Shown here: in pieces, positions 54,471 to 64,000 of the stretch | How the letters are laid out: each line of letters opens with the position of its first letter | Numbering within the stretch: position 1 is the stretch's first letter | Origin: Tupaia tana | Lineage: Eukaryota; Chordata; Mammalia; Scandentia; Tupaiidae | NCBI GenBank assembly: GCA_026018925.1 | Contig: JAKSZU010000005.1 | Location: 81,508,398 to 81,572,397, forward strand | Direction of reading: 5' to 3' | Length of the DNA: 64,000 nucleotides | Made by a program: the position numbers and the translations under genes | The notes under the pieces: generated by a model | Databases searched by the model: none | Seen by the model: only the letters and a program-made list of their open reading frames with translations | Told to the model about the DNA's origin: nothing

Positions 54471-54835
54471 ACAAAAATAATAGAAAATATTTTGTGAGAA
54501 TTAAAATATGCCAAATTAATTATAATACAATGTTACAGTGGACGGCATGTGTTGTGGTGTTTCAAGGTACTGAACCACCACAGTTCAGTATCCTTTAAAA
54601 AAGACAATAATGTAAAGATGCAGGAGGGGAAAATAAACTATGATATGATTTTGTACATTTATCACATGGCAAAATGTCACTTAAAAGCAGATTGTGATAA
54701 ATTAAAAAATAACACTAAACCTGAATTCATCACTATAAAAGAAAATAATTATAACTAATACATATTTGATTGAATTGCATTATCTTTCTCATAATATAAT
54801 TTATAAGTCCATAGAGAGTTAAAAATAAAATGAGA
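54471..54835. other. Unassigned AT-rich sequence
   Basis: Nothing recognised. A 69-codon frame here has no family features. Confidence 0.35.
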
Positions 54836-54837
54836 GG

Positions 54838-55022
54838 GACCAGCGGGTGGAGTGGTGGTTAAGGAGCTGGACACTCCCACATGGCCGACCAGGGTTCGAG
54901 TCCTGGACCTGGTGGCTTGTTTTCTCACTTCTTCTCTCTCTCGATCTCACCCTCTGTCTCTCTCTGGTTGAATTAAAAAATCAATGAATGAATAAATAAA
55001 AAATAAATAGTTATTTCCTTAA
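54838..55022 (+). mobile_element. Short-form tRNA SINE with TSD
   Basis: GGGACCAGCGGGTGGAGTGGTGG head, GGTTCGAGTCCTGGACC B box, TTGTTTTCTCACTTCTTC short-form junction, CT block and AATGAATAAATAAA tail. AAAATAAAATGAGA repeats on both sides. The best short-form copy. Confidence 0.94.
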
Positions 55023-55218
55023 AAAAATAAAATAAAATGAGAAAAAATAGTGTACATTTTCTCTTATAGAGGAATGACAAAATAAAAATTTTATATAGGA
55101 TGAGATAGTAAGTTTCATGTTCTTTAAGAAATAAAGTATTTTTTCATGTGTTTGTGAGCCTGCATGTATGAATGTTTAATAGATAAAGCCCAGAAGACTG
55201 TTTATAGATTAGCAAAAC

Positions 55219-55480
55219 TGGGACCAGCAGTAATGGCTATGTCACTGTACTCCCACGTAGTCTGCGGTTTGAGTTCTGGACCCAGTGGTTTACACTCATG
55301 CCAGGTGCATGTGTATGTATGCCCAAAATCCTGAGAGGAGAATGGAGAAGAAGGGATTGTGGCGTGGCCAGTCCCTCTTGGAGGGTGATTTCTCACTTTC
55401 TGTCTCTGTCTCTCTCTGTCTTTCTGGTGAGTGCATGCACCCTATAGTAAAAACCTCTCCAAAAAAATAAATGAACACTA
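55219..55480 (+). mobile_element. tRNA-derived SINE with TSD
   Basis: GGGACCAGCAGTAATGGC head with a small deletion in the A-box region, GTTTGAGTTCTGG, TGAGAGGAGAATGGAG, CCCTATAGTAAAAACCTCTCC. TAGCAAAACT flanks it at about 55209-55218 and 55482-55491. Confidence 0.92.
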
Positions 55481-55612
55481 GCAAAACTATAAACTATTCT
55501 ATATGAATCTGATGATATGATGATAGATGTATTATACTAAGCATTTGCTAAAATTCATACAATTATAAAGTAAAGAAAAATTAATGTATACAAATTAAAG
55601 AAATATGTAGGA

Positions 55613-55652
55613 TCTATCAGGATCCTACAAAGTCTATCAGGATCCCAGGATA
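55613..55652 (+). repeat. 20 bp direct duplication
   Basis: TCTATCAGGATCC occurs at 55613-55625 and again at 55633-55645. Confidence 0.85.
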
Positions 55653-55667
55653 GACTTCATAATGTGA

Positions 55668-56200
55668 CAGTTCACAATTGCTAAGACATGGAACCAACTG
55701 AAATGTCCACAAACAGATGAATGGATTGAAAAGTCTGGTACATATACACTATGGGATACTACTCAACCATGAAAAAACAATAAGAACCTGGCATTTGATA
55801 GAAAGGGGACAAAAATGAAAGATTTACTGCTTAGCGAAGCAAGGCAGACTATGAAATATAGGCATTGTATGTCCCCACTGCATATATATTGAATGTCTGC
55901 ATTCTATGGCAGAAAGTGAAAGATTTAAAGGTATAAAAGCATGGAGAGCAACTGTGGATACTAGAGATAGGGTGGGAGTACAATGGGAAACAGGGGAAGG
56001 TGAGAGGAAGTAATCAAGTGAAAAAAGAAGCAAAACAATTATTGGACACAAAAATGGAATATTAGCTATTGATGATAATGGGAGTGGTAATATCTTTGAC
56101 TGAACCAATGTACAATGTATTCATGATGGGGAAATTTATTTGGTATGCTGTAATGATACAAAGTAGTTGAATGTAAAACAAATAAACAAACAAATAAAAA
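55668..56200 (+). mobile_element. LINE-1 ORF2 tip plus 3' UTR (subfamily A)
   Basis: CACAATTGCTAAGACATGGAACC, TATGGGATACTACTCAACC, AAGCATGGAGAGCAACTGTGG, TAATGGGAGTGGTAATATC, ATGCTGTAATGATACAAAG and an (AAAC) tail. Confidence 0.93.
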
Positions 56201-56331
56201 ACCTAACTGTATCACAAATGTATCAAACAACCTCATATAGGTAGGAGTAAGTGCTGAATTAAGTAACTTTGTATGAGTGGAAACATAGCTGTTAGTAAGA
56301 GTTGTTCTTTATTTTGTTTTTATTATTCTTA

Positions 56332-56430
56332 TTTTTTTTAACATTTGATCACTATACATCATTTGTCTTATAAAGAGGATTTACCCAACAAGAAATACTT
56401 CTCAAACCAGTCCGTTTGAGAATACTATAC
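56332..56430 (-). mobile_element. LINE-1 3' tip, antisense (subfamily C)
   Basis: ACATTTGATCACTATACATC, then ACCAGTCCGTTTGAGAATAC. Only the last 100 bp are present. Confidence 0.8.
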
Positions 56431-56656
56431 AAGTAATCTTGTTCTCCATGGGGTTATGAGTGAACAGTTCAGAAACTACAATGCATGCTTATTGGAATGA
56501 AAAACTATAGTAAATAGATACCCACCATATGGTAAAAACAGTGTTTCTCACAGTTAGAGTGGGATGTTTTAAACAGGGAAATGGGGAAGGCAAAATTTTT
56601 CTAAGGCGTAGTATTTTAGAGATGGAAACATGAAAATGTCCTCATGTTCTCTTTTA

Positions 56657-56906
56657 TTTTTTTAGAGAGATTTTTGCTATAGGGCATGTGTGCTTGATGG
56701 AGAGACAGAGAGACAAAAAGCAAGAAATCACCCTCCAGGAAGGATGGCTATGCTGCAATCTCTTCTCCTTTATTCTCCTCTCGGGATTTTGGGCTTACAC
56801 GCACATGCAGCCAGCATGATTTTTAAGCTGCTGTGTCTGGGACTCAAACCACAGTCAACTATATGGGAGTCTTGTGACATTTCCATTATGCCACCTGCTG
56901 GTCCCT
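56657..56906 (-). mobile_element. tRNA-derived SINE, antisense
   Basis: TTTTTGCTATAGGGCATGTG, GCTGCAATCTCTTCTCC, GACTCAAACCACAGTCAAC, TGCCACCTGCTGGTCCC. Moderate age. Confidence 0.92.
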
Positions 56907-56918
56907 TCCTGTTCTTTT

Positions 56919-56982
56919 AATATAGATATAGATATAGATATAGATATAGATATAGATATAGATATAGATATAGATATAGATT
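56919..56982 (+). repeat. (ATAGAT)n hexamer repeat
   Basis: About ten near-perfect ATAGAT units directly beside the antisense SINE. Confidence 0.96.
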
Positions 56983-57039
56983 TTTGTATGTAGAAATATT
57001 TGTTAATTTGTGTATATGCAATAATTAGCATATACACAT

Positions 57040-58815
57040 AGATTTCCTCACTCTGTGAATCAAGAGGGCCTAGAGGCAAAAGACACCGTAATTACAAACA
57101 GCGTGCCTAGCACTCATTCCTTGATTCTCATGGCATTATCTGAGCCCCTTGCAGAAATGGCCGATTCAAGCAGTGGAAGAGAAAACATACAAAATGAGTC
57201 TGGATTGGAGACGTGCTCAAACAAACAAACAAAAAACAAAGAAACATGAAAACAGAAAACATCATTAGAAGATGGTAGTATGCTAAAGACAGATGACTGT
57301 AATAAAAAAATCTACCTATAACACAAAATACATAAAGTTGCACTGGATTTTAACCCTTAAAAGAAAATTGTTATCCATGACCCTATACTGTTATAGGTCA
57401 TTAAATTAATAAGGAAATATAGACAGATTTCTCCTGCTGAACCATGCTCAATTATTTCAAATGATAACGTTGCTTCAAGGAGATGGAACATAACACCACA
57501 TTCTTTAAGTTTTAACTGTGCATAGGTATTTCTTCCAAGGGGTGTAGTACAAAAAGAATTAAAAAACAATAATTTCACAGTAGAGGAACATTTAAAACGT
57601 TTTTAGCAGAATGATATAATCCTGTGTCCTTGATAATAATTTTAGTAATGCTATGTGATATTTACTGAAGAGAAGAAAAACACAGAGGCCAGAAGATGAA
57701 TCTGAAAGATATGCACAGAAAAGATAAAAGATGGGGTATCTTGAATAATTACCTAGAAGTAAATATAGAAACAAACATTTCTCTTTACTTTCTGTTTAAT
57801 TATCAATCATAATATTGTATGCCAAAAATTACTTAATGAAGTTTCTTATCTTTAACTTAGTGAAAGATAATTCTAGGTCACTATTCTATGGTTATTAAAT
57901 GGAAATCAATTATACATTTTAATTGACTATTAAATAGCACACATACACTAACACTGACTGTATATATTTGAGAAGTGCTGGATATAATGAGAAATAACGA
58001 GAGTTTATTTACTTATGTTGTTTTGCTAATCTATATCAGACTGTGGTAAACATATTGAAAATAAAATATTTGATGTCTGCAACTTCTTTCAAGGTCAACT
58101 GTGATAAATTCTTATCATGTACATTTTTTAACAGATCAAGGAAAATAATATATAAGGTCACAGAAGATACTTAATTATGTGTACTGACATATACCTGGTC
58201 TTGATTATGAAGATGAAACCAACTGTATTGTATATTTATAATTATGTACTTTTATCATCATTTATTAGAAAGTTTTAAAGATCAACTGATCTTTCATCTC
58301 ACTTTTGTGAGATAATAAATATTAACTTACGAATTGCTAAATTTATCTTATACTCAAAATAGTTTGCCTTTTATACATTTTCTTGATTCATTTTGTGCTC
58401 CGTTACCTATAAAACTGTATTTGCCTGATGTGGATGCATAATTATCTCATTTAAATGATGTCTACTCTGAATGAATGTGATAATCCCAATCAACGTGTTT
58501 CACCATTTCAGTACTTACTTGAATTTGTCAAGTGGCGCACACTCCATTAATTCAGAGCCATACTTTGTCAATTTGATTGCCTATCTTGTTGGTACAGCTG
58601 CTTGTTTTCATAATCCAGTTGCATTAGGGTATGTGAGTCTGTAGTTACATGACCAATCTTGTTTATTTACTGATGACTTTCTGCTTTAATAATCGAAGTC
58701 ATTAGGGTATGAAAATGTGTATTTTGCAAACACTGTGATCCATTGACCAAGTTGTGTGTTAGTACACTAATTAATAATATCTATACTGAAGTGTTTTTAT
58801 TTTTAATTTATTTTT
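57040..58815. other. Long repeat-poor sequence
   Basis: About 1.8 kb without recognised SINE or LINE-1. Bases 57060-57250 (CATGGCATTATCTGAGCCCC) may be an old repeat that I cannot name. Bases 58380-58760 are non-repetitive and motif-rich, with CATTAGGGTATG at 58622-58633 and 58700-58711. Confidence 0.4.
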
Positions 58816-58819
58816 TAAT

Positions 58820-58907
58820 TTCAATTTCTTTTATACATTCAGTCACATCGTTTAGCTTGTAAAGTGAATATTCCAACAAATGTACCGTTCTCACCAGTCC
58901 AGCATTA
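58820..58907 (-). mobile_element. LINE-1 3' tip, antisense (subfamily B)
   Basis: TTATACATTCAGTCACATCG, TTTAGCTTGTAAAGTGAATATTCC and ACCAGTCCAG; ATACTGAAGTGTTTT flanks it on both sides (near 58782 and 58907), a likely 15 bp target duplication. Confidence 0.82.
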
Positions 58908-59089
58908 TACTGAAGTGTTTTAATGAAAAAGAAGGTGCTATAATGTGAAGTATTGGTGTTACAACATCTTCACTGTAATGTAAATATAGAAACGATATAT
59001 ACTATATATATGTTTCAATGTATGTTGAGTTATATCCTTCATTAAAGTAGATATTTTTAAGCAAGGCAATCAATCATCTTAAATTCCCC

Positions 59090-59230
59090 CCCTCATTGGG
59101 CACATGCACTCACCAGAGAGAGACAGAAACAGATGGTGAGAGATGGTAAGAGGGAAAGCGAGAAATCACCTCATGGGAGAAGGCCATGCCTCAACCCTTT
59201 ATCCTCTATTCTCCTCCAAGGATTTTGAAT
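59090..59230 (-). mobile_element. tRNA SINE, antisense, 3' half only
   Basis: TTGGGCACATGCACTCACC, GAGAAATCACCTCATGGG, CCTCTATTCTCCTCCAAGG. It stops before the head. Confidence 0.82.
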
Positions 59231-59239
59231 TATTGCTAT

Positions 59240-59465
59240 TTTTTTTTAACCTAGGAATTTGTTTGCTGCCAGATGTGGTGTGTGTGGAGGAGTGGGGCCT
59301 AGGGAAAGACATTTGGAGCAGGGATATGGAGGCAGAGCATTGACAGGATGGGAAGGTGTGGTGTTTTCGGTTGAAGATATTTTGATCAATTGGACTGGGG
59401 AGAAATGTTCCCTTTGTAAGCTAAACAATGTGATTGAATGTATATAAAAATTTTTAAAATAATAA
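59240..59465 (+). mobile_element. LINE-1 3' UTR (subfamily B)
   Basis: GTGGTGTGTGTGGAGGAGTGG, TTGGACTGGGGAGAAATG, TTCCCTTTGTAAGCTAAACAATG and TGATTGAATGTATATAAAA. It is the sense counterpart of 21700-21900. Confidence 0.85.
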
Positions 59466-59519
59466 ATTAATTTAAAAATTAAAAAAATTTAATTTAATTT
59501 AAAACAACAACAAAAAAAG

Positions 59520-59865
59520 AATTTGTTTAGTGCTAAGGATGCCATTTGAAATATTCTTCCAAAGCAGCCCATTTTAACATGATAGGGTATTCTACTGGAT
59601 GTTTTATACTATTTTAGTGAGATCATTAAAGAAGTCAATATATATTTTCACCCTTACAAGATGAATATTTAGCACAAGGTAATAGCAATGGCTTATGACA
59701 CATGGAATTCTATTTCATTGTGAATGTAAGTGAAGAAAATTGCACACTGTATACTTTCAAAGTTGAACAAAATTTTCTTTATGAAATGGAATGTTTTTAT
59801 ATTTTGACAAATATTAAGTTTATTTCTGGTGGTAAATAAAAAAGTTCATCTATTTTTTTCCTTTT
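59520..59865. other. Unassigned AT-rich sequence
   Basis: Nothing recognised. Confidence 0.35.
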
Positions 59866-59867
59866 TT

Positions 59868-60118
59868 ATGTATTCATGACATAGTGTATGTAATGCATGC
59901 ATGAGACTGAAAGAGAGTAAAAGAGGAACAGTCTCTGTAGGGTCTGCTCACTGAGATCCTTTTCATCCCGTCCTGCAGCCCATGCAACACTGGTCACTTG
60001 AACATGTGCCTGGCATGTTTCAAGATGCCCAGACCAGACATTTGAACCAAGATCACCACAGGGAATCTGGTTTCTTCTCAGAAACACGTTATCACTGTGC
60101 CATAGAGCCAGTCCAGAA
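59868..60118 (-). mobile_element. Old tRNA-like SINE, antisense
   Basis: TTCATGACATAGTGTATGTAATGC, GAGACTGAAAGAGAG, CATTTGAACCAAGATCACC and ATAGAGCCAGTCC head complement. Strongly diverged. Confidence 0.65.
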
Positions 60119-60282
60119 AATAATTTTAATTCTAAAATATATTTTTCTTTACTTGAAAAATAATTAAATCACAATTAAAGTTTTATCATTAAATTATGCT
60201 TACTTTATTCAAAATGAAATGAAACCTGATTATTCAACTATTTTTTAAAATCTATAACACAAATACAGTTCAGGGTTTATTT

Positions 60283-60930
60283 ATGATCAAGCAATTCCAC
60301 TCCCGGGTATTCACCCAAAGGACAGGAAAATACCCGGTCGGAGAAACGCTTGCACATCTACATGTACTGTGGCATTATTCACAATTGCTAAGACATGGAA
60401 CCAACCCAAATGTCCATGAACAGATGAATGGATTGGAAAAGTGTGACACATGTACTCTATGGAATACTACTCAACCATATAAAATAACAAGACCCTGGCT
60501 TTTGACAGAAAGAGGATGAATATGAAGATTCCCTGCTGAGTGAAGCAAGCCAGGCTATGAAATAGAGACATTGTAGGTTTCCACTTAATATATACTGACT
60601 ATCCACACTCTATGGCAGAAACTGGAAGATTAGAGGACTTAGAAGCATGGGGAAATGGTTATAGATACTGGATACAGCATGGGAAGAGGGTGGGAGAAGA
60701 GGGAGAGTGTGCCGAAAGACATTAAGGAGAAAAATAAAGAGGCAAGACACTTCTGGGACATAGAAATGGATTATTATCTGTTGATGATAAAGTGTACAGT
60801 ATCCTCAACCTGACTGTGTGAAGCGTATTCATGTTGGGAAAATTCACTTCACAAGTATAGCGATTGAATGTGTAAAAGAAATGGAAATAAAATAAAATTT
60901 AAAAAGACAATAAAGACAAAAAAGAAAGAT
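60283..60930 (+). mobile_element. LINE-1 ORF2 tip plus 3' UTR (subfamily C)
   Basis: GATCAAGCAATTCCACTCCCG, GGTATTCACCCAAAGGACAGG, CCAAATGTCCATGAACAG, GGAATACTACTCAACC, GGATTATTATCTGTTGATGAT, GCGATTGAATGTGTAAAAG. A fairly young copy with retained CpGs. Confidence 0.93.
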
Positions 60931-61034
60931 TATATTTTGTTTTTCACCATGCATTCATTACTTCTTTATTTAATTATTTAATTAGATGAGTATGCTTTTA
61001 CTCCCCCTACTTACTAATGTTAAAATGTAAAAAT

Positions 61035-61225
61035 TTTTTAAATAATTATTTATTTATTTATTTTATTTGACCAGAGAGGAACAGAATGAGAGAGAGAGAA
61101 AGAGAGAAAGTGAGAAAGCAAGCCACCAGGTCCTGAAAGGAGGAAGCATTACTGTTCCCCGTGGGAGGGCACTTTGCCACTTTCCGTCTGTTTCTTTCTT
61201 TCTCTGCCTCTCTCTGGTGAGTGCA
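61035..61225. mobile_element. SINE fold-back: antisense short form plus sense 3' half
   Basis: 61045-61130 is an antisense short SINE (TTTGACCAGAGAGGAACAG, GA-rich block, GCCACCAGGTCC). 61131-61225 is a sense long-form 3' half (GGAGGAAGCATTACTGTTCC, CACTTTCCGTCTG, CTCTCTGGTGAGTGCATAG). GA-rich and CT-rich arms face each other. Confidence 0.72.
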
Positions 61226-61339
61226 TAGGATCTCTGAGACATTAGAAGAAATACGTTAGACACTGAGGTATATAGATACACATAGATGAAAAGAATATAA
61301 CCGAGAGTTCAGAAATAAACACCCTTTAATCAAGTTGTT

Positions 61340-61440
61340 AACGTAATAGGACTACAGTGTCCTTTATATAACGCTGTAAAAACTGACTATTCAAATGGCA
61401 AAAAATGGACCTTGATCCTTACATTATATGGAATACATAT
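61340..61440 (+). mobile_element. LINE-1 ORF2 fragment, sense
   Basis: GTAAAAACTGACTATTCAAATGG and GACCTTGATCCTTACATTATATG correspond to the ORF2 region after TTCAACAAATGGTGCTGGG. Short and decayed. Confidence 0.5.
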
Positions 61441-61461
61441 TTTTAAATGTTAAGACAAGTG

Positions 61462-62690
61462 AGTATCTTGTCTTGCTCCCATTCTTAGACAAAAAGCTTT
61501 CAGTTTGTCATCATTGAATAGTATGTTAACAAACTGTATGCTTTATTACACATGATTTTTACTATGTTGAGGTACATTCCTTAGGTAACTAATTTGTGTT
61601 TTTTGATAAAAGATGAAATTTTTCATTTTCCCTATGTATTGAGATGATTATGTGCTATTTATCCTCCATTCTTTAAACGTGGTATATTATATTTATTAAT
61701 TTGTGTATATTGAAACATCCATGCATCACAGAGATACATCCCACTTGGTTTTGGTGTCCCATTCCTTCAATGCACTGTTGAATGTGGTTTCCCACAGTTT
61801 TGTGGACTGTTGTATCTGTATTTATCAGGGATATTGCCTACCGTTTTATTTTATTGTGGTTTGGTCTGGCATAGGTATCAGGGTAATAGTGGCCTCAAAA
61901 ATATAGTTTGGAAGTATTGCCTAATCTTCATTATTTTGGAAGACTTTATAAAGGATTGGCATTAATTTTTCTTCGGATGTTGGGTTGAGCTCATAAAACA
62001 TCTGCTTTACGGACTATATAAAAGCTGTAGCTGGAGAATGCTGTCTTAATTTATAAGCATTCATTTTTATGACTAAATCTCCTGCTGATCTAACTTGTAT
62101 TGGGGTCAGGCCTTAGGCTTGTCCCAGTCCCTGAGAATGTCACCACGAGAGAGAATAAAGGAGAAAAGTTTAATTGAAGAGAATTCATAGGAAGTGCTGG
62201 AAGACAAGAAGGGGAAGGCAGCCAGGAGTTCTGACCTTAACCTATTCTATCCTGTGGCTCGAGACTCCTGCTCAACCAGGTTCCTGGACAGGAGTTCCCT
62301 AACTTTTGTTCTCCATAAAGAGGCTCACCCTAGTGAAGCCATCTGGTCCTAAGCTGTTATTGTTGGGAGGTTTTTGCTTATGATTAAATCTCCTTATTCA
62401 TTATTGATCTGTTCAGATTTTCTATTTATCATTCAACCTTGGAATTATATGCCTTAATTTAAGGTTATCTAATTGATGGTTTATAAGTGTTCATAGTACT
62501 CATGACCTGTTTATAAAAAATTTACGTGTCTTCTATTCAAGCTAGTATTATGTTCTAGCCAGAGAAATTAGGTAAGGAAAAAAAAAATAAAAACAGCTAA
62601 AGTTGGAGGGAGAAAGTAAAATTTTCTCCATATGCACATATGATTCTGTATTTATAAATTAATAGAATTCACAAAAATCTTAAAATTAAG
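61462..62690 (+). mobile_element. Twin-primed LINE-1: inverted RT region joined to sense ORF2
   Basis: 61462-62540 is antisense RT region (GACAAAAAGCTTTCAGTTTG, TTGAGGTACATTCCTTAGG, GGTATCAGGGTAATAGTGGCC, GAAGCCATCTGGTCCTAAGC). 62545-62690 is sense and continues where the inverted part ends in the element (TTCTAGCCAGAGAAATTAGG). An LTR-like piece at 62101-62327 and other sequence interrupt the inverted half. Confidence 0.78.
62101..62327 (-). mobile_element. Possible solo LTR fossil inside LINE-1
   Basis: About 227 bp with TG...CA ends (TGGGGTCAGGCC to AAAGAGGCTCA), interrupting LINE-1 sequence. On the minus strand it has CAATTAAACTTTTCTCCTTTATT and a TCTCTCTCGTGGTGACATTC stretch of the kind seen near LTR polyadenylation sites. 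Family not named and no internal region; degraded. Confidence 0.35.
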
Positions 62691-62757
62691 GGATTGTGAT
62701 GGTGATAGTGTTAAATAATAACAATAAAATAAAATTTACATAAAAAAATCTATAGTT

Positions 62758-63010
62758 GGAACCAGCAGTTAGCGTAATGGCTATGTCGCTGGACTCCCAT
62801 GTAGTCGACTGCGGTTTGCGTTCCAGACCCGGTGGCTTAAAACTCACGCCGGGCGCGTGTGCTGTGTGTGCCCAAGATCCTGAGAAGGAGAATGGAGGAG
62901 AAGGGATTGCGGCGTGGTCATCCCCCCTGGGGGGTGATTTCTCGCTTTCTGTCTCTCTGTCTCTCTCTGTCTGTCTGGCAAGCGCACGTGCCCTATAGCA
63001 AAAACCTCTA
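62758..63010 (+). mobile_element. Young tRNA SINE with TSD
   Basis: GGAACCAGCAGTTAGCGTAATGG (GGAACC type), GTTTGCGTTCCAGACCCGG, CCGGGCGCGTGTGC, CCCCCCTGGGGGGTGA, CCCTATAGCAAAAACC. The 16 bp AAAAAAATCTATAGTT is duplicated at 62742-62757 and 63011-63026. Confidence 0.96.
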
Positions 63011-63026
63011 AAAAAAATCTATAGTT

Positions 63027-64000
63027 CATTTTGGGTAGTACCTAATGTTGATTCTTTTCATTCATGAACACAGAATAGATTTCCATTTATTTGTATCTTC
63101 TTTAATTTCGTCATCAGTGTTTTGTGGTTTACAGTGTATAAGTCTTTAACCTGCTTATAAGTTGATTTATAGTACTTTATTTTTTTCAGAGAGTATTATA
63201 AATGATATCATTTTCTTAATTTATTTGTCAGATTGTTGTCATCTAGGCACACAACTCATTTGTATATGTTGACTTCATATACTCTAACTTAATGATTTTC
63301 TATTCTAACACTTTTAAATACTTATTTTATTAACTTTATTTATTTATTTTATTTTGACCAGAGAGGGACAGAGCAAGAGAAAGAGAGAGAGAGAGCAAAC
63401 CACCAGGTCTCGGATGGTCAGTCATGTGGGAGTCTAGTGTCCTTAACCACCACGCCACCTGCCAGCCCTATTCTAACATTTTTAAAAATTCTATTTTCTC
63501 AATGTTCCTCAATCTTTTATAATGTTTGCATTATTACTAAAACTCTTTCTTAGTAAAACTTTCTTAATTTCTTAAGTAGGGTTTTTTTTTTTCTTTGATA
63601 ATCTTTAATTGATGTATAATAATTGTACATACTTATGGGGTACTATGTAATTTTTCAACACGTCCATACGATATGTAATAATCACCATCACCTTCAACAG
63701 TTATCACTACTTTGTGTTGTGGATATTTGATACTCTTTATTCTAATTATTTTGAAGTATTCATTAAATTATTATTAGCTATAGTTCACTGCTTTTCAGTA
63801 CTCGAGAACTCATTTCTGTTATGTAAGCAGTTTTGTGTCTATTAACCAAATTCTCCTTAATATCCGAGTTCTCCCTTTTCCACCCCTTCGCACATTCTTG
63901 TGTCCAACATTCTAGTCTCCATTGGTACACAAACAAATCTTTTAACAAATTCTATAAATGAATGAGTACATGGGGTATTTGTCCTTTAGTGCCTGTCATT
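63027..64000 (-). mobile_element. L1MA-type LINE-1, antisense, runs off window
   Basis: 63027-63330 is antisense ORF2 (TCATTTTGGGTAGTACCTAATG, CGTCATCAGTGTTTTGTGG). 63595-64000 is antisense 3' UTR (TTGTACATACTTATGGGGTAC, TAAATTATTATTAGCTATAG, GAGTACATGGGGTATTTGTCC), cut by the window end. The two halves may be separate insertions. Confidence 0.82.
63340..63469 (-). mobile_element. Short-form tRNA SINE, antisense with TSD
   Basis: (TTTA)n, ATTTTGACCAGAGAGGGACAG, GA block, ACCACCAGGTCTCGG, CACGCCACCTGCCAGCCC. TATTCTAACA(C/T)TTTTAAA flanks both ends. Confidence 0.93.

Overview
This window looks like nuclear DNA from a placental mammal, in a gene desert or a very large intron. It is strongly AT-rich and poor in CpG except inside young SINEs. 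I see no exon, promoter, CpG island or RNA gene that I can support. Every open frame I inspected is a chance frame, a SINE or LINE-1 translation, or a microsatellite translation.

Organism. The dominant repeat is a tRNA-derived SINE of about 265 bp, with about 50 full, short or broken copies. It has a tRNA-like head with A and B boxes, a body, a CT-rich stretch and an A tail. A short form of about 150 bp also occurs. I know this architecture best from the Dermoptera-specific CYN SINEs. There are also two degenerate 7SL-derived (FLAM/Alu-like) SINEs, a class restricted to Euarchontoglires, plus a LINE-1 lineage with its own 3' UTRs. A colugo (flying lemur) is my best inference, from memory and not from a database search.

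Layout. 1-5.4 kb: SINEs, two antisense LINE-1 3' ends and a palindromic mariner-like miniature element. 5.4-8.1 kb: an old ERVL-MaLR element (LTR plus internal region, broken), then an ancient L1M 3' UTR. 8.4-15.6 kb: LINE-1 3' ends, a 7SL SINE, two SINEs inserted at one target site, and a LINE-1 carrying two young SINEs. 15.6-20.2 kb: nested SINEs and a possible LTR. 20.2-24.8 kb: SINE pairs, three adjoining LINE-1 ends, and a Tigger-type DNA transposon with a mariner-like element inside it. 24.8-44.5 kb: many SINEs, an L1MA interrupted by three SINEs, several species-lineage LINE-1 3' ends and an ancient L1M stretch. 45-49.5 kb: the longest repeat-poor stretch. 49.5-54.5 kb: a MIR, a MaLR LTR holding a local duplication, a 1.8 kb LINE-1 with another LINE-1 end inside it, and a twin-primed LINE-1. 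54.8-64 kb: SINEs, LINE-1 ends, a (ATAGAT)n tract, a repeat-poor stretch at 57-58.8 kb, a second twin-primed LINE-1 and an antisense L1MA running off the window.

The sequence reads as layered retrotransposition: MIR, L1M and MaLR first; then Tigger, L1MA, mariner and 7SL copies; then lineage-specific LINE-1s and the tRNA SINE. LINE-1 presumably mobilised the SINEs, since both have A-rich tails and 10-17 bp target-site duplications. I did not find a new biological system. The best leads are the mariner-like miniature family, a duplication inside an LTR, the twin-primed LINE-1s, the repeated use of one insertion site, and three repeat-free segments that could be conserved noncoding elements.
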